Below are positions 23,836-34,850 of a stretch of DNA of 64,000 nucleotides, in pieces. The notes beneath the pieces are model-generated. The model saw only the letters and a program-made list of their open reading frames with translations. It made no database searches and was not told the origin of the DNA. The DNA comes from Cryptomeria japonica (lineage: Eukaryota; Streptophyta; Pinopsida; Cupressales; Cupressaceae): assembly GCF_030272615.1 (NCBI RefSeq), contig NC_081411.1:155272971-155336970 (forward strand), read 5' to 3'. Every line of letters starts with the position of its first letter. Positions within the stretch are counted from its first letter, which is position 1. The position numbers and the translations under genes were made by a program.

Positions 23836-24667
23836 TGGTAAACAGATTTGTCCCTTTCTTGAAATATTAATAATTATCTTCTTTAAGCAAAATATGACTC
23901 CGTTTTACCCTTTTAAAGGAAACAAATATACCAACAGTTGGAAGAATTAATAAAAATTCAACCTCTGCATTAGAGGGCAGCTCCTCGTATGATTTGCAAT
24001 GAATTTATTATACAAATGATCTGCTAATACTTTTATCCAGAAAGCATTGAAAGGCTTCAAAATTTATCCATCAACACAAATAAACGCCTTCAAAACTGTA
24101 AACATAGGAAATTTTCTGAAAGAATATTCAAAGGAGAGTTCACATACTCTAATTTATAACATACTTGCTGTATAAATTCAAAATGAAATAGAGGCTTAGC
24201 AAATACTAATGGCTTGATTGATACTCTCTCATGCCTCACAGGGCAAGGGGGATCAAGAAAATCAATAACATGCGAGTCATCCAACAACTAATAATAACCA
24301 TGAACTAGGGAAAAATACAGAGATAACTGATCATGAAATTATATCATGCCCATAACAACTTTCTTAAGAAAGATTACGAATCTCAGAACACACAGATTCA
24401 AAGATTGCATAGCACAATATTTCATTCATAATCAGTCATTGTATTTTTCAAACAATTCATTTGAGAAATCAAAATATTGTCTACTGCTCCTAAAAATCAC
24501 AATTTTCAGAACCTATTCCAAGACAAGCTTTTCAGCTTAAATAGCCACCAGGTTCATAGTTTTTACATGATCAAATAACATTTGCTTTCATCCGAGTGAA
24601 AGAAACCGTTTGAAACAACATAAAAGAAAACTAAATTAACAACCACTAGACGACTAACACTTCATCC

Positions 24668-27600
24668 TTAGATCAGTTGGGCTTCCACCATGGCAAATGA
24701 GGTTACGGGTTTGTACTGCTTTGCCACAGAACCATGCCATTCTAGGTGCGTTGCCGAGAAGTTTAGGATGACTTGGAATTAAGGCAGACCAATGTGCAGG
24801 ATCCTTTGCTTCCACACTTCGTTGTCCATGTTTACCGGTGCAACTTTTTCTTTGTGAACCTCTAAATGGTCTGAACTGACAATGAGGATTGATTCTATTC
24901 TTTCCACCTTTGAAAAATCATCTGTCGTCAAGGATTTTGTTGTCTAAATGAACTAGATCCTCTCTTGAAAAATCTTAGTCATGTCTGCAGCCTCTTCAGT
25001 TGCCTTGGTGCCCTCCTTCATGAGTTGAATATCGATACACTTGAGGTCTTTCTGCATTGTATCGATCAAGTTAGTCAATCCTTTGAGCAGATTAGTGGAT
25101 TCTTCATCACCCTGCTTGATGATCAAATTGTGCCATTCCAAATTATTCTTTGACATGTATAACACATTGTCGTCCAAGTTCTCCACCAGTTTTTCAGCCA
25201 GGAATTTCATCACTCCATATTTCTGAACATCGTTCATTTGTGCAAGGACTGCTACCCATTTAATCCTTTCTTTTTCCCAAGCTACCATTTCCAGCTCAAG
25301 CTCTTTACTCACGGTTTCAACATCTTTATAAACTTTAACCAAATTAATAATATAATTTGACCCTTGTTGTATTATCAGGTCCAACCATTTATTGAACATC
25401 TTTGTCACTAGCCTGTTCCTTTGAACCTGATTAAGCATTTTCTGGTTTTCTAGAGATTTAGGGTTGAATGAAACTGGTATCTATGACAATGGTTGGGGGT
25501 CTGGTTTGTGGACAGCATTGATGTACTCAGCCATCTGGGTGACAACTTGCCTCAGTTCTCTTTTGTCCTTTTCATCTTTCAACATCCTTGAAATTATCCT
25601 CTTCGTTGAGGATTCCAGATACTTAACATCTATAGCTCTTGAAGCAACCCCCAAATCTATCTTTTCCATAGTAAAATCCTCCTCCGTAGCCTTGTCTGCA
25701 TCTCTTCCTAGAAAGGGTTTGGCTAGTTCAGCTATCTAGTGACCTGTTGTTTCATCTACATCAAGCATTGCTTGTATTTTGAGCTTTTTTGGCTTTGACG
25801 CCTTCCCCAAACACCTGCTAACCAAGTCCTCCATTGGGATTGTAATTGGCACCACACTCTATTTTTCCCAACAGCGGCTTCCAACCATCTTAGTGTGTTT
25901 GCAGGTTCCTTAGGCGGGGGATTTGTCTGTGCGTCTGGTGAAGTGACAATTACCAAGATGTTCATGGGATCTTGTCGGGTTTCCTCTTCCTTATATGTGT
26001 CCATTTCATGCATCTCAGGCTCATCTTGATCTTGTGAATCCATTGATTGTTCAAGCTCTTCACTGGGGTCCAAGTCTACAACAACTTGTTTTAGGATGGG
26101 CTCTCTACTCTTCTTTTTGCTCCTGGACCAAGTTACTCGAGCAACTGTAAGACCGGATGATGACCTCTTTGACCTTCTAGGTTGAATTTTCTCTACAACG
26201 CGCTTTGAAACACCTGCAACATCAGCAATCTCATTAGTGGTAGAAATAGGAGATTGAACCACAATGTGTGAATCAATTTGTAATTCATGTGAGGACATGT
26301 GAGGTCCCTCCTTGAACTTCTGCTTCCTCAACCATCTCTCTGTTCTCCTCACAACATTGAAGGTTCTTGTTTGGATACTATCATCTTCCTTTTTGTTCCA
26401 GTTAATTTCTGGAATCGGTTTTCTTTCAAGCTCGGTATCAAACTCAGGATCCAAAACATCCCCCTCTATTTCTTCTGATACGTCGGATATATTAATTGGG
26501 AGCCTCATGGTAGTTATCTGCTACAAAGTGAATCTGGACCATAGTCTCTTTCTCACTTCATACTCATCCTTGCAGTTCTCCCAATAATCCTCTATCTGAG
26601 GTTCATGACAAAAATGACTATCTACATTAAGGTTCTCCATTGCATAACCCTTGCTGTCAACTTTTTGCCTTGCCACATATGGCTGCAGGTTCATCCTTTT
26701 GAACTCCATTTCCAGGTTGAAGGCATCTGATACATACTTATAACTATAATATACGATCTGAACTGGGAATACAACCCCAGACTCGCCCTTTGCTCCTAAT
26801 CTTTTATCAATGTGGGCCAACTATCTGCTCACTTCTATAAGCACGTAGCTGTCAAAAGCATACCTGTGTAGTTTGAATGGTTGGCCCTTAAAGCCACCTA
26901 CCCATATGTAATTAAACCGAGGAAATTGGATAAAAAAACTTCCATATATACTCACAAATTCCATATCTTCAACCAACATCCTCTTGTTTGAATTACCCTG
27001 AAGCTCAAAGGCAAGTGTTCTCGCGAAGACTCCATTCCACTTGTCAATCTACTCGACATGTCTCTATTGCTGTAATAGGGGGTAATAATTGTAAACCCTC
27101 ATTCCATCAATCCAGGGTTCATTAGGTATTCTAGGCCAATCCCTTGTGCAAGCTAAAATGTAGAAAATATAGGAAGACATGTAAAACCCTGACATCCCCA
27201 CAAAATTGCTCAATCCTTCGTAAAGTCTCTCTACAATTATCTGAGACCAATCCAAATATCTGTCACCATATATAACCACTTGGATGAAAAAGTAGATCCA
27301 ATCCTCCCAGTAGAAGGCATGTGAGTTCCCCTTTACTCTATTGAAAAGTATAATAATGTCCCGCACCTCTGTGATGAAGTGCTCTCTAGTCAAGGGCTTG
27401 GGTAACCCTGATCCTCCTTTATGAATCTTCAAGAGCCAATTCCTAATAATTACAATCCTATACTTGCTCTTCTTTTCTGAGAAATAGGCGTATGAATTCC
27501 TAATAGTCTAGTCCTCATACTCATCATTGTGCAAAATACCCATTGCCACCATCATTGTTTCTTTATTAATACTGACCAAAACCTCGCCATCGCTGGTTCT

Positions 27601-27884
27601 GATACATCTGTTCTCAGAGTCATATCTATTCATGTAAGCCAGCACTAAATCTGGGCACGGTGTAACAAGCGGGAAGGCAACTTCCACAAGACCACTCTTA
27701 ACTATTTTCTCGATTAATGAACCGGTCTAAGGGTTCTTAGTTATTTCTTGGAAATCCCCTAAATCTACATGAACCAAGAATGTGTCTTCCAATTTTGGCA
27801 AAATACTCACTAGACATGTGGTTTGGCCAAGCTTTGGCAGCATTGGCCTCATGCTACCTATCTACTCCCTTAACCAAGAAATTC
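24668..27884 (-). pseudogene. ORF inside the 3' LTR of Element B (copy 2), unknown function
   Basis: The same protein as at 35660-38878, with several stops and at least one frameshift (near 25860, where the reading changes relative to the other copy). The best open parts are 27432-27064, 26820-26521, 26508-25756 and 25438-24953. The last contains KMFNKWLDLIIQQGS and LVKVYKDVETV and looks helical. No known domain is recognised. Both copies run beyond the shared stop-poor region to a common TAA (24668 here). The similarity to the other copy ends near 27863. Confidence 0.7.
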
Positions 27885-28369
27885 TAAAAACAAGACAGTA
27901 TAATACCCCAACAATTTAGAGATTTTCCTTTTCTATACTGATAAATCCTCAGAGCTCAAAGAAACACAACTTAGGAGGAATCAACTGAACTTACCCATTA
28001 CCACCATGAAAACTGGAAATTCTTCTGAAGAACAAAGTTGGGTTTACCTTCGACACCTCCAATTTACTCAAGTATGGTAGTTGCGACCTTCTCAAATATG
28101 GAAATAAATTCATACACATTTCCTTCGACCAGACGGGTAAATATCTATAGAGTCACACACATTTCATCATGATTTACCCAAGCGTGTGAAGTAATGGTGA
28201 AATGACAAAAACTAATAGCTTCTTAATTATCCATCACTTCCGCACAAGTAATTTGATGTTCTCATGATTACTTTCCATAGTTAGAATTTTAAATTGCCAA
28301 ATAAGGGAATATTCCTTCTTGTCGCACCGCTTTTATTTCCACTAAAAAGCTTTAGAGTTAGTTTTGAAA

Positions 28370-28806
28370 TGAACCAATGAACCTTGAACTATTTGAGAAA
28401 AAGGTTCATCGGTTCAAGTTCACTTAAGAAATATAACAGTGAGTGGGCGACACACATAACAACACCAGGAACGAGCGACAAAAGAAAAGGACTATTAAAC
28501 ATGAACCTTGAACCTTTTGAACCACTTGAGATTTGGTTCAAGGTTCAAGACCGTATATAACCTAAAAACATAAGGACTCATGCTCGTCATATACTGATAC
28601 ATTGCCGCTACTCACAAAAGGCATTTTGAACTTTGAACCTTTCGAACCACTTGAAAATGTGGTTCAACGGGTTCAAAACTTCAAAGACCACAAACAAAAG
28701 TGCACTTATTCACATGACGACAAAGACCACAAATGACTCTTTTTTTTAAATGCGCTTTGAACCTTGAACCATTTGAACATTTTTAGAAAGAGTTCAACGG
28801 TTCAAG
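28370..28806. repeat. Four large palindromes, about 130 bp apart, in U3 of Element B LTR
   Basis: Copies begin near 28370, 28501, 28626 and 28757. Each reads gaaccttgaac, a short spacer, then a complementary ggttcaacggttcaag-type arm, making a hairpin of about 50 bp. The spacing (131, 125, 131 bp) suggests an ancestral tandem repeat whose palindromic part is better conserved than the rest. Confidence 0.75.
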
Positions 28807-29065
28807 TACGAGGGGAACAAATGAGTTGACAAAAGTAAAGGCACAAAAGGCAACCTGCGAATTTGAATATTTAAAAGAGAAAAATTGTAGGGAGACTAAC
28901 ATCAGCTCTGACTAGGGACTAGAACTATGAAGGAACTTGAAATGAACTCCAGATTCTCTAGTTTCGCAAGAAGACTTTATTTAAGGACTCAAACAAAAAT
29001 AGAATAGAAAAGACATGCAACTACAAATTAACTAAACACTATATACAAAAACCGCAAGGGACTCT

Positions 29066-30423
29066 CGTTTACAGTTGATATAATTTCAAATCTTGACCAT
29101 TATAGGTCAAAGGAAGAACAGTACCATCGAGATATGCAAGTTTGAAATAATTTGGTCCTTTTACCTCATGAATCAAGAATGGTCCCTTCCAGAGTGACTC
29201 AAACTTGGCATGCACTCCCTTGGGCTCTCTTCTTCTGTCCCAGAGCAGTACTTGATCGCCTAACATGAAGTTTCATGGCCTTTATTGCTTGTCAAATATC
29301 CTTTTCACCCTCATCTAGTGTTCTATTATCCGGTCCACCAATTTATCTCTTTCTTCATCAATTCTCGTCAAGTGCATGATCCGCTTTTCTAGAGAACTCT
29401 GAAAATAAGCATCTTCAATAACCATTTGTAGTTTAGTAGCTGCTAGCTCCAAAGGAAGTTCTACCTAGGTACGAACACCATAGACCAGATCAAACAGAGA
29501 CATCCTAATTGTCCTCTTTGGCGATGTACGGTTGGCCCAAAGGGCTTCATACAGTTTCTAATGCCAGTCCATAAAATTCTCACTCTCTATTTTTTCATGA
29601 TATTAATGAGTTTTTTATTACTTGATTTAGCCTGACCATTTCCTTGAGGATAATAATTAGATGAGTGAGAAAGAGAGATTCCATGATCATAGAAAAATAA
29701 ATAAATTTTAGCAGAGGAGAAATTAGTAGCGTTGTCAGCTACAATTTTTAATGGAACCCCAAATCGAACTAGGATGTTCTCTTTCAAAAAATTACAAACA
29801 ATCTCTGAGGATGTCTTTCATATCGGAATGGCCTCAACCCATTTAGTTAAATAGTCTGTGGCTGTCAATATATGAGTGTGTCTTGCACTAGAGGTAGGTG
29901 TCAAGGGACCAATGAAATCCTGCCCCCATTGCTTGAAAGGTTCATCTACAACCACGGGTCGGAGTGGTAAGGCTGGGAGCTGCGACTTACCTATAAACAA
30001 CTTACATTTTTCACACCTGGCCACCCATGCACATGCATCCCTAAACATTCCTGGGCAATAATAATAGTTCCTCGAGATCTTGTAGGTAGTTACCCTTGAA
30101 GAGAAATGACCACCACAGGCTTTGTCATGGAATGTTTTCAAAAGGGACTCTTGGAGCGATTTATCAATGCAATGCAAGACGGTTCCATCCAATCCTCTCT
30201 TATATAATACATCATTAAAAATGACGTACTTAGCAACCTTTAGCCTCAGTTTCCTCTTCTCTTTTCCAGAAAGACGTTCTAGGCAATCTCCATATGTCAA
30301 GTAATATGCTACATTTGCAAACCAAGAATCTTGAAGAGCAACAAACAAGCCTAAAGGCAATTCCTCTGTCACTTCCTCCTTTCTCTCAACAATTAGCTTG
30401 CACAAGCCCTGCCCCCTTACCAA
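29066..30423 (-). pseudogene. Element B integrase
   Basis: A 201-codon stretch (30423-29818) carries an HHCC zinc-binding region (HDKACGGHF...CEKCKLF, about 29985-30125) and the start of the catalytic core (DFIGPLTP, TATDYLTKWVEA). 29787-29587 continues with IVADNATNFSSA (second Asp) and YYPQGNGQAKSSNK, where the usual catalytic Glu reads as Lys (QAES to QAKS). The C-terminal part 29266-29069 has LGDQVLLWDRRREPKG and ends LYQL before the stop at 29066. At least one frameshift separates the last two parts. Confidence 0.88.
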
Positions 30424-30453
30424 CTTTGTGGGCCTAATGTCTAAATTGAACTC

Positions 30454-30717
30454 TTAAATTTTTGACACCCAAGAAGCTCTTTCATTCATTCCTATGTCTT
30501 GTTGTGTCAATATGCTCTTGACTGCTAAATGAGGCACATAAACAACAACGTGGGAATGGAGAATATAATACCTAAACTGTTTTACTGCCTTCACGATTGC
30601 ATATGCTTGCTTTTCCATTATTGAATACTTCAATTCATCATTTTTCAGGGGTATGCTCATGAATGATATAGGGACCTCATCATTATCCTCATTCTTTTGT
30701 AATAAAATCCTTGACAT
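30454..30717 (-). pseudogene. Element B retroviral-type RNase H
   Basis: 88 open codons: VPISFMSIPLKNDELKYSIMEKQAYAIVKAVKQFRYYIL and VVYVPHLAVKSILTQ, the usual gypsy RNase H pattern. The upstream part with the first active-site region lies in 30718-30830 with stops. It lies between RT and integrase as in most gypsy elements. Confidence 0.8.
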
Positions 30718-30830
30718 AGTGTGCTACGAGGCATAGCAGTAGATAACAAAATCTTTACTAATATCAGGATTAACCAGAATAGGTGCCTGACCGATAGCAT
30801 TCTTTATCGAGGCGAATGCTTTCTACCCTT

Positions 30831-32026
30831 CATCACTCCATTTGAAAGGTTGTTTCTCACTCATCAAATTCACAATATATCTGGTAGTCTCGACAAAGTC
30901 TGGGATGAACCTCCTTAGAAAATTTACCTGTTCGAGAAGGATCTAATGACATTCCTACTTGATGGTAGAGTTAGTTGTTGAATTGCTCTTACCCTTTCAG
31001 GATCTATTTTCACCCCTTCCTTAGAAACCATATGACCGAGCAACTTCCCCTTTGTGACTCCAAACACCAATTTATTTGGGTTTAGGGATACCCCATGCTC
31101 ACGACACCTCTACAATGCTTGTCTCAGGTCCCGCAGGTGATGTTTTCTTATTTTTGAGAATACTGTCAAGTCATCTAGACATACAACAATGATCTTATCC
31201 TTTAAGTGGCCAAAGAACAAGTCCATAGCTCACTAAAATGTCACTCCTGCATTGAACAAACCGAAGGGCATTCAGTTATATGAAAATGTACCCAAGGAGT
31301 AATAAAGGCAGTCTTATGTTGATCATATTCCTGAATGTTGATCTGATTATATCCTGAAAATCCATCAAGCATGGACATCATCTTAGACCCTGATACTTTT
31401 TGTAGAATGTGGTTAATGGCCGGCAAGGGATAATTGTATTTTAAGTTGGCTTGGTTAAGATTTCTAAAGTCTACATAGATCCTTATTTCCTCATTTTTCT
31501 TTTTGACAGGTACAATATTTTCTATCCATGTAGAATGATGGATGGGATATATAATCCTATCTTTTAACATCTTATCTACTTCCTAGAATATAACATGTGC
31601 TACTTTTGGATTGAAGCTTCTAAGCTTTTGCCGAAAAGGGCTTACTCCAGGCTTTAGGGGAATCTGATGTTGGAATTTTCCCTCTCTAAAATTTTTAAGA
31701 TCGTCATAACACCAGGGAAACACATCCTTGAACTCCACCAAGAGGCTAATGAACGTCTCCTTTTTTGCCGGCATACAACACTTTCCCAGATTAATATATT
31801 TAGGTTCATTCTTAGCACCAATGTTTACCTTTTCGTAACCTCTAATATCCTGAACCTCTAGGGGCTTGTCGCCTTTATTATTCTTGTAGGCATCATTACG
31901 ATCAAATAGATGGTCCAAAGAAACCAACCCTTTAGGGATCTTGTTTCCTTTCAACTGCATGATTCCATTAGGCAACTCCTTGGCTCGTTCTGGTGAAAAT
32001 TCTTTGCACTGCATCTGAACCTTCAA
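30831..32026 (-). pseudogene. Element B reverse transcriptase
   Basis: 32026-31583 is the pre-RT segment (SPERAKELPNGI, LVEFKDVFPWCYDDLK, HQIPLKPGVSPFRQK). 31570-31241 has IVPVKKKNEEIRIYVDFRNLNQA and SMLDGFSGYNQI. In the next, stop-containing, part the catalytic box reads VCLDDLTVFSK (near 31165), Cys replacing the usual Tyr two residues before DD. The frame is shared with gag and protease up to about 31240, then shifts. Confidence 0.85.
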
Positions 32027-32335
32027 AATACATGGCAGAAAACATGTCTACACTTTGCATAAAATTATTTATTTATTTATCACTATCAAATATCTGTCAA
32101 GAATCAGAGTTGTCTAGGACACTGGGCCGATATATCAACTCTACCTTGTAAATATCATCAACAAATTCCAGATGTGGGACAAGCAATGAAGCTGAGACTG
32201 CTAATGAATCTACTTTTAAATTAGTTCCTTGGGTATTGCTTCAATGGAAAATGCATTAAAATCCTCGATTTCATCCCAAACTCTATTTCCATAGTGTTTC
32301 AAGCTTTCATTTTTAACACTAAACAACCCCTTGAC

Positions 32336-32935
32336 CTATTTTACAATTAGCTCAGCATCTCCTTTAACCCGCAAGAGTTTCACTCCCAATCTCTTAGCTT
32401 CGGCTAAAACTAACAACAAAGCCTCATACTCAACTGTATTGTTGGTATTTTTGAATTCTAGCTTAAAAGAAAAATGAATAGGGTTTCCAGAAGGTGGTAT
32501 TAACACTACCCCTACACTAGAACCTGACGCTGCACAACTACCATCAAACTCCATTTGCCACAAGCTTTCTTTTCCGTCAAGTTGAGATGCATCTTCCTTT
32601 ATGTCATTGTGTGACAAAATCATGTAGTTTCCCAATTGACAATCATGATACAAAATCTGGGCTCTAGGGTCATTAGATGGGAAAATAGTGAATTTGGACT
32701 TTGGTTCAGGCTGCAGGATGACTCGTTGTTTTCCAATAGGAATTGTGGCTTGGGACCAATCCATTTTGATTTCACCACCTAAGTCCCTACAGAAAGTATG
32801 ACTTAGGAGCATGCCATAACTAGCTAGGATGTGAGCTATCAGAATTGTCAACTTGATCCTTTTATTCGAGTGGGAAGCAAGAACTACTTGAGTATCCTTA
32901 ATTTGGCCTAGCAGAGGAATTTGTTTTGAATCCAT
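32336..32935 (-). pseudogene. Element B archaeal-type RNase H located upstream of RT
   Basis: 200 open codons. The first half (QIPLLGQIKDTQVVLAS, DLGGEIKMDWSQA) is a protease-RT linker. The second half is an RNase H fold: LWQMEFDGSCAASGSSVGVVL (about 32490-32555), NNTVEYEALLLVLAEAKRLGV (about 32385-32445) and LRVKGDAELIVK ending near 32340. D, E and D positions are present; the C-terminal end with the last acidic residue is beyond the stop at 32336. In Element A the corresponding domain lies after the RT. Confidence 0.8.
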
Positions 32936-32962
32936 AGAATAGTATCTGCCAAAGGTTTTTGT

Positions 32963-33448
32963 TCAGGATAACCCTAATGCTTTGTCTATAGTAGAGGGCA
33001 TTATATTGTCAGATGCACCTGAATCAATAATACAATTACTCAACCTATGACCATTTATGAATAATGATATATAAAAGGGCTCTGGTTTTGACTCAAGGAG
33101 GGGTGTAAAATCATCCATTTGAAGAGCAGTTATTTCAGGTATCTTTTCACAAACCAAAGAATGAACCAATTCATTACTACGTAAGGGCAATATGGCATTT
33201 ACTGACTGTTGTGTTCCATTAGTCCATTGTACATTATTCCCTTTTACAAACTGTACAAGCCTGTCTAGTTCTTTAGGATTTAGCTTAAGGTACTGAACAA
33301 GTGTGAATTGAATTTGAGAAGATTTACAAAACTCTATAATATCAAATGAACTTTCTTTTTCAACAGGCCTTAAAAATAAGGGTTCTTGCAATTTTTGATC
33401 ATTATTATGAAATTTTGGGTCAATCCCTTTACCTTTGAAAGCCACCAT
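32963..33448 (-). pseudogene. Element B aspartic protease
   Basis: 161 open codons. The active site CIIDSGASDNIMP (about 32990-33030) is intact. It is preceded by PFYISLFINGHRLSN, the typical beta strand before the DSG loop. The frame continues from gag with one stop (near 33467) and into the RNase H linker with stops near 32957-32960. Confidence 0.85.
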
Positions 33449-33466
33449 AGATGATGAAGAAGCCCC

Positions 33467-34612
33467 CTAAGGTTTCACATTTTGTTGGTTTCTTGTGAGC
33501 ACAACACATGAAGTATCTTCTAAAGTAACCAAAATATCACCTCCTCTTTCCGAATCTGACTCGTACTCAAGAAAATGGATTTTAGAGTCGCCAGGTTGCC
33601 TTGAAGATTCTTCTTCTCCCCACTCATTCAAGGTATCTTTAAAATTTACCAATTGTGCATAACGCACCATCTCAGGACAGGAACTTCCATCATGTTCATC
33701 AGTGAGGTGGAATACACACATATTCCCTTTAGCAGGAGGTGCTTCAATTGCTAATCTTTGATGAGTAGGGGGTAATTGCATAGTCTTGTTCCCATAGCCC
33801 AAAGACTAGTTTGTATTCCTTCTAGGTACATTCTGATAAGGAGATGGATATGAGGAACTAGCTTTAGGCAACTTTCTCTTAAGAGTAATCACATCATTCA
33901 TTAGTCATTGAATTATAGGGTCAGAAGAAGTTGATGGTTGAGCAATGGGTGTCTATACTTCTCTTTTCAATTTACCTACCATGATTAGATCATCTTCTAA
34001 TTCAACTGCAAGCATTTTAGCAGCATTTAAATCTACAACTCTTTGCCTGTGGATCAGGAAACCTATTTTTGAAGGCATAGTATTGATAAAGAAACACTCA
34101 AGACTATCATCTGAGGGCTTTTGATTAGCTAGAATTTTGTGTAAGATCTTATCAAATTTTTCTAAAAAGTTCCTCATAGATATAGGAATTACTTTCTTCA
34201 ACTAGGCCAATTGAGCCAAGAGAGAATGCCCATCCTCAGCCACTTTGAATCTTGCCTCAAATCTTGTTTTTAGATCTTGCCAGGTTGTTATCACACTATT
34301 TGGTAAGTGATAAAAACAATTTGCTGCAACCCCAGTTAGTGTCTAGACAAACAACCTCACAACAACATCCTCATATTGAACCGCTATTATGCCACAAGCC
34401 ACACTGAATGCATTCAAGTGTTCATCAACAATGATTTTTCCATCTCCACTAAATTTTGGCAAGTGATCCCTAGCACCTTTAGGTAAGGGGTTGAGATTTA
34501 AACCAAAGTTCAATGGGTCTACAACAGGCCCCCAAGGATTGTTTGATGCCATTGGAAGTACGATATTTAGTGGAGTCGGGTTTATTATATTTGGTAAAGC
34601 AACATCATGCAA
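33467..34612 (-). pseudogene. Element B gag
   Basis: Starts at ATG 34612. The capsid region has LPKFSGDGKIIVDEHLNAF and EDVVVRLFV (34612-34343), then VITTWQDLKTRFEARF and the stretch 34201-33953. A C-x2-H-x5-H-x4-C-like finger (CVFHLTDEHDGSSC, about 33680-33725) follows. All parts are in one frame, broken by single stops near 34343, 34204, 33953, 33903 and 33809, which points to decay by point mutation rather than indels. Confidence 0.82.
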
Positions 34613-34820
34613 GGTCAGAGCTTAACAAACTGAGGACACAAGTGATGATGACGATGGGGAAGGAGGCCTACTTCTTTCCCTTCTTTGAGGTGAAAAAGTG
34701 GGTTGAAAATTTACGTTTTGTAGCTCCTAAAAGACAGAATCAAATACCCCTTCCCTTCTTTGGGACCTAGTATATCTCCTTGACTCCAGTCTTGCAACTA
34801 GGTGACCAGTCTTATAATTT

Positions 34821-34840
34821 GAGTCCCCAGCAGAGTCACA
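34821..34840 (-). other. Primer binding site-like sequence of Element B
   Basis: The minus strand reads TGTGACTCTGCTGGGGACTC ten bases after the end of the repeat. This resembles the TGGCGACTCTGCTGGGGA-type PBS of plant gypsy elements with two substitutions. Its position directly inside the long repeat supports calling that repeat an LTR. Confidence 0.6.
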
Positions 34841-34850
34841 AAAAATCTAT

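Larger units (their letters stand above)
23836..29065 (-). repeat. 3' LTR of Element B (5' boundary uncertain, 4-5.2 kb)
   Basis: The low end is sharp: after GTTTACCA (23836) the two copies diverge. The high end is not fixed, since the other copy is truncated; the LTR must extend beyond 27860 and cannot pass the integrase stop at 29066. In the LTR's own direction it holds a U3-like part with four large palindromes (28806-28370), a long ORF (27884-24668) and about 0.8 kb of non-coding sequence. A TGTAAACG at 29060 would give ends resembling an inverted pair with GTTTACCA, but this is only a candidate. Confidence 0.7.

Noticed and set aside
27884-27994. Possible 111-base intron (GTAAGTT...TTTTTAG) near the start of the ORF in the left Element B LTR
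   Set aside because: The splice-like sites are good, but joining them does not keep the frame of the ORF, and the other LTR is truncated here, so there is no support.
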